This document shows positions 12,781 through 23,960 of a stretch of 64,000 nucleotides of DNA, piece by piece. Where the stretch lies: assembly GCA_021229015.1 (NCBI GenBank), contig CM037788.1:43444696-43508695 (forward strand). The letters are read 5' to 3'. The translations under genes were made by a program, and so were the position numbers. Each line of letters begins with the position of its first letter. Within the stretch, counting starts at the first letter, position 1. Source of the stretch: Solen grandis. Taxonomy: Eukaryota; Mollusca; Bivalvia; Adapedonta; Solenidae. Below the pieces are notes generated by a model. That model was not told the DNA's origin. It saw only the letters and a program-made list of their open reading frames with translations, and searched no databases.

Positions 12781-13200
12781 TTAATGAGTATTCATTTACT
12801 GTTCTTTATATGATATATAAAACGGTTGATTCTCCTTCGCTTTACAGACTGAATAGAATCTGAGCTACAATATTGTATGAGCAAACAGAGAGACCGTGAC
12901 CTACAATATTGTATGAGCAAACAGAGGAGGTTGTAATCTACAATATTGTATGAGCAAACAGAAGCAACCGTTACCTACAATATTGTATGAGCAAACAGAG
13001 GAGATTGTGACCTACAATATTGTATGAGCAAACAGAAGACCGTGACCTACAATATTGTGTGAGCAAACATAGAGATTGTGACCTACAATATTGTATGAGC
13101 AAACAGAGGAGACTTTGATCCAGGAACTGTTAGATCTGGGTCTGCTCTGCTTGCTGATCCTCAAAATGTGTCTCTATGTGATAAAGGGTTAAGTTAGCCA
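12770..13200 (-). mobile_element. Family A element, copy A2, with an internal minisatellite
   Basis: Reverse copy. It begins ACTACCTTGAGCTTAATGAG, passes CTTTACAGACTGAATAGAAT into the array at 12864, and ends at ATCTGGGTCTGCTCTGC and TGTGATAAAGGGTTAA. Confidence 0.75.
12864..13112. repeat. Minisatellite, 7 copies of about 36 bp, inside A2
   Basis: The unit contains CTACAATATTGTATGAGCAA and a variable GAGGAGATTGTGAC-like spacer. Copies differ in the spacer length (34-37 bp). The core CAATATTG is palindromic. Confidence 0.93.
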
Positions 13201-13522
13201 TTAGGAAAAAAAAAATCTCAAGGATGCAGGGTTGGTAAGCTATGTGCCAACACCGGTCCCCTGCTGACAGAGAAATTTAAGCCTTGCTGTGTAATGGATG
13301 GCTGGTTCCTACAATTCAATGCAGGTGAATAGCCTGGCCTGAACCCTGCTTATGTAATAATTGAAGAAACAGATCAACACCCCTAAGAAGGGGGAGGGGG
13401 GATGACTTGTCTCTTGCATAACTGGAGGAGTCTGAATTCTTGCATGTTTAGTGTCTTTAACCAGTGTAGAAATAAGAATACTAAGAGCATCACTGTTTGA
13501 TATTTATGTCGTTGATTTGGTG

Positions 13523-13605
13523 TTTATATCAGCTCCGTGACAGTATTTCAGTTATACAGAGACATGACTTGAGAACAACGTGCAACCGGGTAGAATGACC
13601 AGCCT
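13523..13605 (+). repeat. Dispersed repeat J fragment
   Basis: GTTTATATCAGCTCCGTGAC, AGTATTTCAGTTATACAGAG and CAACCGGGTAGAATGACC; related to 32636-32750. Confidence 0.55.
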
Positions 13606-15370
13606 ATTACATGTAAGCAAAAGAATTGCTTTCTCACACCAATGGGCATGGACAATTTTCAGTGGTAACATACCTAAAATGCTACTAATATTTGTAAACA
13701 TAAAAAAATGGCCAGATAATCTTGAATATATATTTCAATTAAAATTCATATTTACATGGCTGAAAAACATCAGTCCCTTTTGTATTCATACAATCATTAA
13801 TAAACATACACTACAAAACGGCCTTCATAAATCAAATAATGTAATCATAAAACTTAAAAATTATAAGAGAATCTTATCATTTGTACATGCTTAAATACAT
13901 ACTAAAACAATTATTCTTTATTGAGTGAACTAATGTCTTGATCCTTTATTACCCAGTAATTATACAAGGGGACATAACTGTTGCACAGACATCAGAAAAG
14001 GGGGATAACAACTGCATTATGTTTGTAATGATTACTCTTGATATGCATAAGATTTTCAAAAATCTTCACATTGGACAGTATACCATAATAATGAATCGCA
14101 ATTTTGTACACCAAGCATCCTTTAACTTAATTCTTTTTTTTTTGTATCAGGAAAAATATATACTACATTGATTTTTTTACTACAAAATATCGTTGAATCA
14201 AGTAGGCTTGTACTACATTAATTTTGTACTCATATAAATATGTATTTTCTTGCTGCAAACATAATTGAAAAAGGCAATACTTTTCCTAATTAGCAAACAA
14301 TCAAAAAATAATTAATAATAAAAAATAAACAGAGGTTTGTTATTTGATAAAAGGAAGTGCCTCTTTTGACAATTTGTTACACATACTTAGGTGCTTTTCT
14401 GCCTTGCAAAAATTCCCAGATAGGTGAAAAATGTATTTTTTCCCTTTTGGGACAAAGATCCCTTTCCCAAATAGGCAGAAAAAAAACCTCTGGTATTCAC
14501 AGACTGGATAATGTTGTAAACAAATGTTGGGACTTTGACCTTGGGCAAGGCCCCTTCAAAAATGGGAGGGTTTGGGGTCTGGGAACAGCTTGGGAATTTA
14601 TATTTCTTCTCAGAAATGGTATATTCTGGGTTAGAAAATGGATGCCTATGACCCATTCTGCATCTTTATACTTCATTCATAGCTGTAAATATCATGGACA
14701 TTTTCTCAAAAGATATTCAGGACTTGCCAGACACGTCCCACTAATCTATTTACACATGCAAGTTTAATCTTATTTCTCTCCTGAAAGTGCTGTGGTAGTG
14801 GTATCATTAACTGACAAAAAGAATTTTTGTCTTTTTCAAATTTTATGACCCGGATATTTATCACAAACAAACAGGAATACTCACAGTTTTTCTTGCTATA
14901 ATTTCTCTAGCAGTCAGTCTAACACAGTGTCAAACGATCTGAAAATAGACAGATAACCAAGTTAAATTTCAATGGTGATAATATTTTTTCTGTATCCAAT
15001 GCTAGTTTACACCTTATCATTTCATTACATTCGGTAATGATCTGAATTTTTACCAATATTCATTGGCAGGAAATGGCGGTAACCATAGTGATATCAAATT
15101 CATTTGACAGTATCCATGGTAAATACTGCTTTATGTGACCAGGGGAGCCATCTATGGACACTGCCATAAAATTCAATGTTATCTATTCTATTATCAAAAT
15201 TAATCACTTATTATGTATGACTATGAAATTGTTTATTCTTCTTTTATCACTTTCAAAGATCTTCTAAAATTGTATGCTCCCACTGGGATAGTGAAATAAC
15301 CTGTCGTTGTTTGTTGAATTTTAGACATTAAAGCATACTAATGATCTTGCAGTGACTGCATTATCTGCTT
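13606..15370. other. No gene recognised
   Basis: A 136-codon plus-strand frame at 14357-14767 has an antisense frame of 89 codons, no domain, and flanks of CCCTTTCCCAAA-like repeat text also seen around 39240-39400. Confidence 0.55.
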
Positions 15371-15605
15371 AAACCTTTACCTCAGATAGACTTATTTTGA
15401 TGCAACAGTGCCAACCCAGATCAGAATGCTGTCTGATTTGAGCCTCCTCTGTTTCCTCATACACTTAAGTAGTTCAGATTCTACACAGTCTGCACAGCAA
15501 AGAAAAAAAACTTTCATATACCATTTGAAGTTCAGTAAATCAATATTCACTGAGTCATTAAAATTTGTACATGAATATTCATGAGGTAAAGGCTTAAACT
15601 CTATA
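15371..15605 (+). mobile_element. Family A element, copy A3 (best-preserved ends)
   Basis: The left end TTAAACCTTTACCTCAGATA is mirrored by TGAGGTAAAGGCTTAA at the right end, so it is a terminal inverted repeat with TTAA at both borders. The body has CTCCTCTGTTTCCTCATAC, TTCAGATTCTACACAGTCTG and the ATGAATATTCAT palindrome (15571). Confidence 0.8.
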
Positions 15606-16755
15606 CTACAGGAAAGATTTCAGCAAATAATGACCTTAACAACAAAGAGTTAGTCTAGAATACACTACTCAAGGGACATAATTCTGTTAATACCCATTAA
15701 GCCCCTTTCACTTTGATCTGGCCTATCAGCAGTTCCACAGAAAATATAAAACCACGATATGCAAATGGAATCAATAACTTTCAGTTCTTATATTTGCTTC
15801 AAGGTCCCCACTGAATCTGCAGCAGCTGCAGGAAAAAAAAAAACAGAAATAAAAATTTGGGGGTGGAGCTTGTCAGCTCATTACCATAATTACAAATAAT
15901 AATTCAAAGGAAAAGAAAACTGAAATGTAAAGATGAGGTTTGAGATCTCTGCCAATATCAAAAAGGAAACCAAAATCAAAAAAGAAACTGTCAATTAAGT
16001 TTTTTAGTGAGATGCAGTATTTAATTAAGTGCTCTCTTTATTTTTCTATCATTGACAGATTGATTCATTAATATATTAATCTTAAAAGAACCGGGAGGAT
16101 GCACCAATCATGTAAGTTCAATGTTTTACCCCACCACACTTTCTCTACACACTCACTTTCATAGTTTTATGGTGACTTTTTCACCACTGACAAATCAAAA
16201 ATATGCCCATGCAAAATACAATTAACATAGATTTTGATATATGTGACTAATACAAGAAAGTAGATAGATGTAATGCCAAATCATGAAATTTGCCTTCAAC
16301 TTTTGAAAATCTGAACGATTTGCAAATAATATAAAAGCTGAATTTTGAACCCTGATGCCAGTAGCCCAAGAATAAGATTCCCACAAGGACCTGATCTTTC
16401 CTTGGTTCTACCAATATCTAGAGATCTATAGTTGTGTAAATAGTGGAAGAGAGACAACTAGATTCTCAGTACTGTACACGTATGTATAGAGTTGCTGCAG
16501 TTGACCCCCACCCCCACTCAAACAGTGGTGTTACCCATGCTCCGCCTGGCCACCATTTTATTCCATGCCAGTCCGCTAAAAAACACAATCAGACTGCGAG
16601 CAATTCTCCCTCTGAACAGGTTTAATTTCGTTTCATGCCCATCTCAACGAAACTTACACAAGTAGTTGACTGTATACAGACACTATCACTTTCTACTATG
16701 CTGGACGTGTTCTCGTCCCATTTTAAAAAAAAATAAAAAAAAAATGTACTTTAAA
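15606..16755. other. No gene recognised
   Basis: AT-rich intergenic or intronic sequence; nothing recognised. Confidence 0.6.
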
Positions 16756-17045
16756 TCCTTTACCTTAAACAGACGCATCTTCACACATTAGCAAAGAAGA
16801 AAGACCCAGATCAGACTGCTCCTGAGATGAGCTGTCTGATCAGGGTCTCCTCTGTTTGCTCATACAATATTGTAGCTGTGATCAGGGTCTCCTCTGTTTG
16901 CTCATACAATATTGTAGCTCGGATTCTAAACCATCTGCATGGTAAATAAAAAACCTATTGTTTCATAAACCATTTTAAATCAGTAAAACTAATATTCATC
17001 AAATCATAAATGTAAAAAGGTTATGTATGATATACAGGCTAAAGC
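16756..17045 (+). mobile_element. Family A element, copy A4, with a 2-fold internal repeat
   Basis: The left end AATCCTTTACCTTAAACAGA is followed by a block GATCAGGGTCTCCTCTGTTT..GCTCATACAATATTGTAGCT present twice (16838-16879 and 16880-16920), then the usual right half, whose end is decayed. Confidence 0.75.
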
Positions 17046-17305
17046 TTGAGGAGTATGAAAAAAATTATATGAGAATGAGCTTGGATCAAAAATAAGTATT
17101 TTTTGACAGCTTTTGACAAGGTCATAATTGTCACCATTTTATTACTTTAACAAATTTGCAATCACAATATGTACACTGCAAAACCTTAATTATAAGAATG
17201 GAGATGATTTGAAGCTGAATACAATTAAATTAATAGCTCCTAATGATTTAAACGGGCAAAAACATGGGCAAAAACAGCAATTTAAATAAATAAATAAATA
17301 AAAAA

Positions 17306-17338
<33 letters not shown>

Positions 17339-18405
17339 CATGAGACAAAGAATCACATATTGGTGTTCTTATATAATGCATTTCATCTTGCCTCAGGTAA
17401 ATCTATTTTTTGCACCACCGAGATATGGTAAAGAAATTCACAAAACCTAACCAAATGTAACAAGAAAGATAAAACCCAAGCTAATGATTATGTCAGCGAT
17501 TGATATATCTTTTTGGTTTATGCTTTAGTGCAAAGGGAGTAGAACTATTCTCCCTTTTGTTTATGCATAAATAATGACATCACTAAATCTAGGGATCAGC
17601 AATTATTGCCTCCTCTTGCACTCAAACAGGGACAAGTCATTATTGTATTCCACTCATCAAGGGACCAGTTATTACTTCCCATGCAGTTCTCTGTAATGAC
17701 AACTGCAAGATTCAAGGAATTGGCTAGTTAATCATTGAACTTAGTCAAAATATAAAATTAAGGGCAAAAATATGATGATTTCCTCTTCGGAGACTACTTT
17801 TGGGTCAATCACGTCTGATATAGATAATATAATAAATGAATACTCCCTAGTGTGTTATGCAAACATCATTAAATTTTATCATTAAACAAAATCAAAGCCA
17901 TGTTTTCTTATTTTCTACACACAGGTAATAGCAATTCCTGCCAAGATCTAAGATGACTTGCGACTGCACCTCTGGTCTTATCGCCTTCTCAGTACAGATC
18001 TCAATGACGTGAGGGCTGGAACTACCTCATACTGGCCTATGTCAATATACCAGAATTCCTTCTGTGTTCATTTCATTGAGATGATACGATGATAATCAAA
18101 TGATTCATGATCTGTGTTCCAGAGTTTATTCTAAAGGTCGAAACAATTTTTTTTTCTCTATAAATATTTCTTTAATTTTTTTTTTTTAGAAGAAGAAGAA
18201 TTTATTTATCCAAGCTCTTGTAAAAAAAGATGAAAAAACTTTCCTTGAACTTAACCATCAGCTTATAATAATTTATTTCAATTGTAAGATAAATCATTTA
18301 AAAATGTTTATAATATTTAAAGATATATAAGTGAAAAATCTGTGATGGATAATTTTATGAAATACACTCATACTTAAAACTTAGTGACCAAACTTATTCT
18401 GAACT
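17046..18405. other. No gene recognised
   Basis: Contains the AAAT microsatellite and otherwise unique AT-rich sequence. Confidence 0.6.
17280..17336. repeat. (AAAT)n microsatellite
   Basis: About 14 AAAT units with one interruption. Confidence 0.97.
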
Positions 18406-18647
18406 TTAACCCTTTCCCTCATATAGACTCATTTTGACTCACTCAATAGGTACCACATAAAGCCTGATCTGCAGAAAGCCAAACTCAAACCTTACCAAAT
18501 TTAATTGTAAAATCCTCATTACCAGACCACTGAGGAGCAGCGAACAGCATAAAACCTGTTTAGCCTGCGAGTTACTCGCAGGCTGATCTGGTTTTATGCT
18601 GTTCGCATAGGTCTTTTCATGGTGTCCTCTATGAGGGAAAGGGTTAA
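18406..18647. mobile_element. TTAA-flanked MITE (piggyBac-like), copy P1
   Basis: TTAA at 18406-18409 and 18644-18647. The left end CCCTTTCCCTCATATAG is mirrored at the right by CTATGAGGGAAAGGG. The interior holds a long hairpin centred on CCTGCGAGTTACTCGCAGG. No coding capacity. TTAA target duplication and CCCT-type ends are the piggyBac signature. Confidence 0.88.
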
Positions 18648-19392
18648 CAGGAAGAATGCGTCATCTTAGATTGTAACTTTCTTAAAATTACTTTGAAATG
18701 TATGACAAGAATTTGTCTCATTTGTTGAAAGCTGTTTATCGACACAGATTGAACCATGTAAGCACCTAGGCCACAGTGATTTACAGTAATTATTGATCAA
18801 TACCAATGGATCAGTCTGTGATCACAGAAGATGGTGAAATTGACTAGCTTGCGATGTGTCAATTTGTAATGACAAATGTTTTTTTACCGTATTCTGAGGC
18901 AGTGTTAGCGAAATTAATTATTTAACCAAGTTAGATAGCATACTGTCAGTTGCTCAGAGCTAAATGTTTCCCACAATCAAGAAATCTGATTTCCCCAATG
19001 GATAAATATTTTATGAAGTTAAATGAAGATCGCAGAAAGCTTCGAAGAAAACCTCACTCTGGTTTGATTTTGTGGGACAGACATCAGTTAGACTCTCAGA
19101 ATAACAAGACCAGACAGACAGCTTTGATGGAATCACAGAAAGTTTTTTTTTATCTAATCAAGGTCCTGATTTGCAGTAAACAAAACTTCAGTTTTTAAAC
19201 ATGTCACAAGCTTTTTTTCGTCAGATTTGTTTATCAAATGCCAGACACAGTCAGATTCATAGAAACTGATAAAAGAATATGCTCTGTTTAAAAGTAATGG
19301 GAATTGCCACAATTTTAGGACAAAAATTAATAAAAATACAATAATTGACATTAAATGCATCATAAAAACTGAAATTAATTCTAATTCATACC
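18648..19392. other. No gene recognised
   Basis: An 82-codon frame at 18950-19198 lacks any motif. Confidence 0.6.
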
Positions 19393-19432
19393 ATTATACT
19401 GTTGATGGGACGATAAACCCAACAAACTTTAA
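19393..19432 (+). mobile_element. SINE tail fragment
   Basis: ATACTGTTGATGGGACGATA then AACCCAACAAAC matches only the last ~40 bases of the SINE. Family A copy A5 follows directly. Confidence 0.5.
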
Positions 19433-19645
19433 TTTACTGCAGTTTAAATGGTATATGATACAATGGATTTTTCTTTTGGTTGCATACTGAGTAGATTGTA
19501 TACAATATGAGCTACAAACTATAAATAAATAAACAGAAGAGACCCTGATCAGACATCACCTGAAAAGAGTAATCTGATCTGGGTTTTCTCTGCTTGCCAA
19601 TATGCAAAAACATGACTTTATGAGACACTGGGTCAAAAGATGATC
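19430..19645 (-). mobile_element. Family A element, copy A5, degraded
   Basis: Reverse copy: TTTAAATGGTATATGATACA, GAGCTACAAACTATAAATAA, CAGAAGAGACCCTGATCAGA and ATGAGACACTGGGTCAAAA. Confidence 0.6.
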
Positions 19646-21235
19646 AAGCATCCTGCTGAAGAGCACATGATAAACCTGAAATTTACTGTCATTTCATTCT
19701 CATGGCGTCCAATCACTTCCTATAATAATTCTTGTCGTAACTAAATAACTGGAGGCAAATAGAAAATAATATAATTCGGAAACCTTTGGCAGACAGATGC
19801 ATGATTTTGAATCTTCATCTGTGTTGAAGATCTAACACTCAAAACATTTGTCTTGCTTTAAGTAAACGGTCTACCATCTTGCCCTATTAACATTTTAATT
19901 ATCTATGTAATCAGGCTTGGGTTCCAACATTAAAAATACTGAAAATCTTCATATTAATACAATGTAATATCAAAAGGAAGGACAAGGGAGATAAATATGA
20001 CATATAAGAAAGGTGCAGTTACAAAACTTGTTATGTCCCCTTTTGGGGAAAAAAGAAAATATGAACAGTGTATCTGTTTGAGCAAAATAAGGGACAAGAT
20101 GACCTTGAATCTAAAAGTGTAACCTAGAATTCAATATTCAAATACACAAAACACTTGGATGAATGACTCTAGCAAATGCACAATTGAAGGCAAATTCTGT
20201 ATCAGAAGTACACACCCATATATGAAGCTGTGTAATCTATCATAAACAAACAATATACCCCCTAAGGCACTGTAGGCCCGGGGTTTGCACATTATTTTGA
20301 GAAATGGTATTTTCAAAAAGTTAAAAAATGCAGTAAAACCTTACAACATTATTGAATGCTTGGCCTAAGATATGCTGGAAAACACACCTCTGCACATCCT
20401 AGAAAAAAAAATCAGGTCATTCATGTTCCATGACCCCCAAGCCAGGACCTGCACATCAATTAAGGCCAAGCTGCAAACATGATACTCAAGTCTACAAATC
20501 TTGATTATAGGAGTCTTATTTATGTCTTTCAGAAAAAGGCTTTCCCAGGAGAAGTATGATTAGCAATTCGTATTGCAATATTTTTTACTATAACGGTGTT
20601 TAATTCATCTTCATCAGTAGCCATACATAGCTTAACTGTCGTAATCTTCCCTAAACTTCCCATCTCCTTAATCTAAATAAGCATTAATGAGGTCTGAATA
20701 CTCCATTTGAAATCTTCAGAGAACACCCAAGAATTCCGACATGGACGCTTATGGATGCTGAGTGATACATACGAAGACAGTGTGAGTGACGGCGCTGGAC
20801 TGCAAGACATCCGTCTCCGAGTGTCACAAAATCAATACGCCAAATCACAGAAGAAGCGCTGCACGTTTCAACTGTCACCAGTATTTATGGCTACACAAAT
20901 CTTCAGTGCTGACAGTCATTTAGCAATTGTCTCACCGATAATAGAAGCTGGAAGATTCATAATTGGTCCAATTTTGTGAAGCTAAAATCTCTGATTTGTA
21001 TGGTTACAGAAACTTTTAAAATCAATTCAATGGAAATGCTCTGTAATGAAAGTGTTGACAACTAGGTGGCAGCACTTCAGTTTTCACCAGAGAAGCAAGG
21101 CGTTAGTAAAAATAACATCAGGTATATTTGAAAATAAAAATGACCTTTTTTAATACCTACCTTGCCATTGTGGCAATTCCAATTAATACCTAAGTTTGTT
21201 CCTGGACCTACATTTAAATTAACAGATCAGAAGTG
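19646..21235. other. No gene recognised; a GC-richer block at 20700-20985 is unexplained
   Basis: The block 20707-20979 has open frames on both strands and lower A+T than its surroundings, but no recognisable protein family. Confidence 0.5.
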
Positions 21236-21690
21236 TCCAAAATGGACATAAAAACAATTAGGGGGACATGAAAATTATAACTGTGCTAGAGAAGAAAAGA
21301 GATATGGAAAACTAGGTGAAATACATTTCTCTACGTAAAAATGGCAAAAAATGTTTTAATTTTAATATGGTTAAGAAGGGGACATGAACTATTACTGCCT
21401 AACTATGACAGAGTATGGGAGAGTTATAAGGGAAAAAAGGAAATGTTTCAGTTCTAATATGGTCCAGTATGGGACACAGGAAATCTTTCTGCCTAACTGA
21501 GGCAGAGTAGGAAAGAGTGAGGAAAAATGAAATGTTTCAGTTCTAATATGGTTCAGTTGGGGACACAGGAACTGTTTCTGCCTAACTGTGGATGAGAAGA
21601 AGAGAGTTAGGAAAAATGAAGGAAATGTTTCAGTAGCAAGGATGAAGGAAATGTTTCTACCTAACTGTGGCAAGCAAGTTATTGGATGAT
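21236..21690. repeat. Purine-rich minisatellite, ~4 diverged copies of about 95-115 bp
   Basis: The motif GGGGACA(C/T)..TTTCTGCCTAACTGTGG..GAGAGTTAGGAAAAATG..GAAATGTTTCAGTTCTAATATGGT recurs at about 21260, 21375, 21470 and 21560, then a short partial copy. The strand is strongly purine-biased. A minus-strand frame is its by-product. Confidence 0.8.
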
Positions 21691-22289
21691 GGATAGGCCA
21701 GCAGAGATTAGCCAGGACATCACAGTGGGTACTAATGGAAAACACCTGATTGTTTCACTTTGATTTACACATGGATGGACTGACACAATTGAACAACACC
21801 AGTATGACATAAAGCAAATGCTATGAAAAATATGAACATTTCTTTTCTTTTCATTATCAACATCCTGAATTTGTAAACTGAATTGTACTTTCAAGTGATT
21901 TATCCCTAACCATTCTCATAAAATTTTCCAAATATGCATTTCATTCGCAGCAACTACTGACAGAATTTAGAATTCCTTAATGAAACCATTTCAATTAAAT
22001 TAGCTTAGAGTGACAGAATATTACTTCCCAAAATAGATCATGTAATAGGAAGCATCATAGAAACAAAAACACAGACACAAAAGTTCAATGCCCAATGGAG
22101 TGTAAGCTTATAATCTCTTTTCAATTGTAAAGCCCAATTCCATTCTGATTCAACCCTATGAGGTCTTTTGATCTCAATACATTTCTTTTCTTAATTTTTT
22201 CACACACGCATACATTTTCACACACTTCTTTGTGAAATAGAGACATATCTCTTGAAAATATTACTCTTGTGATTTTCATTTATGTTTGT

Positions 22290-23960
22290 TTGTTTGCATG
22301 GGTTTGACGTTCCCTCAACAGTAATTCAGTCATTTTGATACTTCTGTCTTCATGAGACAGATAGAGTGATGCCTCTGTGTCATATCATGCCATAGACAAG
22401 TGACATAACATACCAAGTCACATAATCCTGACACCAGGCCAACCAGTCCTATAGACAAGTGACATAACATACCAAGTCACATAATCCTGACACCAGGCCA
22501 ACCAGTCCTATAGACAAGTGACATAACATACCAAGTCACATAACCCTGACACCAGGCCAACCAGTCCTATAGACAAGTGACATAACATACCAAGTCACAT
22601 AATCCTGACACCAGGCCAACCAGTCCTATAGACAAGTGATATAACATACCAAGTCACATAATCCTGACACCAGGCCAACCAGTCCTATAGACAAGTGATA
22701 TAACATACCAAGTCACATAACCCTGACACCAGGCCAACCAGTCCTATAGACAAGTGACATAACATACCAAGTCTCATAACCCTGACACCAGGCCAACCAG
22801 TCCTATAGACAAGTGATATAACATACCAAGTCACATAACCCTGACACCAGGCCAACCAGTCCTATAGACAAGTGATATAACATACCAAGTCTCATAACCC
22901 TGACACCAGGCCAACCAGTCCTATAGACAAGTGATATAACATAACCAAGTCACATAACCCTGACACCAGGCCAACCAGTCCTATAGACAAGTGACATAAC
23001 ATACTAAGTCACATAATCCTGACACCCAGCCAACCAGTCCTATAGACAAGTGACATAACATAACCAAGTCACATAACCCTGACACCAGGCCAACCAGTCC
23101 TATAGACAAGTGACATAACATACCAAGTCACTTAACCCTGACACCAGGCCAACCAGTCCTATAGACAAGTGACATAACATACCAAGTCACATAATCCTGA
23201 CACCAGGCCAACCAGTCCTATAGACAAGTGACATAACATACCAAGTCACATAACCCTGACACCAGGCCAACCAGTCCTATAGACAAGTGACATGACATAC
23301 CAAGTCACATAATCCTGACACCAGGCCAACCAGTCCTATAGACAAGTGACATACCAAGTCACATAATCCTGACACCAGGCCAACCAGTCCTATAGACAAG
23401 TGACATAACATAACCAAGTCACATAACCCTGACACCAGGCCAACCAGTCCTATAGACAAGTGATATAACATACCAAGTCTCATAACCCTGACACCAGGCC
23501 AACCAGTCCTATAGACAAGTGACATAACATAACCAAGTGACATAACCCTGACACCAGGCCAACCAGTCCTATAGACAAGTGATATAACATACCAAGTCAC
23601 ATAATCCTGACACCCAGCCAACCAGTCCTATAGACAAGTCCTTCCAAATCATGTTGTCAGCAAATCCTGACACCCAGCCAACCAGTCCTATAGACAAGTG
23701 ACATAACATACCAAGTCACATAACCCTGACACCAGGCCAACCAGTCCTATAGACAAGTGACATAACATACCAAGTCACATAATCCTGACACCAGGCCAAC
23801 CAGTCCTATGACAATCCTTCCAAATCATGTTGTCAGCACAAAGCACAAGGGAGATAAACCAATACCATTTTTGATGACTGTGGTACAACGTGGCTGTGGA
23901 TCAAACTCACAACCTCCCGGCTATGAGGCAGATACTCTCACCACTCAGCCACAAAGATAA
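22290..23960 (-). mobile_element. SINE whose middle segment is expanded into a 59-bp array
   Basis: The left part (22290-22430) is the SINE 3' end in reverse (GGGTTTGACGTTCCC, AGTAATTCAGTCA, GAGACAGATAGAGTG). The right part (23815-23955) is the 5' end, including a tRNA-like head which on the minus strand reads GTGGCTGAGTGGTGAGAG (A box) and GTTTGATCCACAG (B box). Between them the SINE segment from the 'ATAGACA(T/A)GTG' motif to 'CCAACCAGTCCT' is repeated about 23 times. Confidence 0.85.
22430..23815. repeat. 59-bp tandem repeat (about 23 copies) derived from a SINE
   Basis: The unit starts CTATAGACAAGTGACATAAC and continues to the motif CACCAGGCCAACCAGT. Successive copies shift by 59 bases and differ at a few positions (GACAT/GATAT, AATCC/AACCC, CACAT/CTCAT, optional extra A in ATAACCAAG). 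One copy (about 23335-23390) is about 10 bases short. Another (23637-23690) holds an insert, CCTTCCAAATCATGTTG, also found just right of the array. Confidence 0.95.

Noticed and set aside
14357..14767. 136-codon plus-strand frame
   Set aside because: No domain, an overlapping antisense frame, and repeat-like flanks. It probably arises by chance in a low-stop stretch.
21392..21745. 117-codon minus-strand frame
   Set aside because: By-product of the purine-rich minisatellite; repeats of LPQLGRKIS-like text.
23277..23621. 114-codon minus-strand frame with repeated VGLVSGLCDL-like text
   Set aside because: Translation of the 59-bp SINE-derived array; frames break with each length variant.
22430..23815. 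Regular repeats suggestive of a CRISPR array
   Set aside because: Units are contiguous with no unique spacers, no cas genes are present, and the DNA is clearly eukaryotic. The same applies to 44405-47620.
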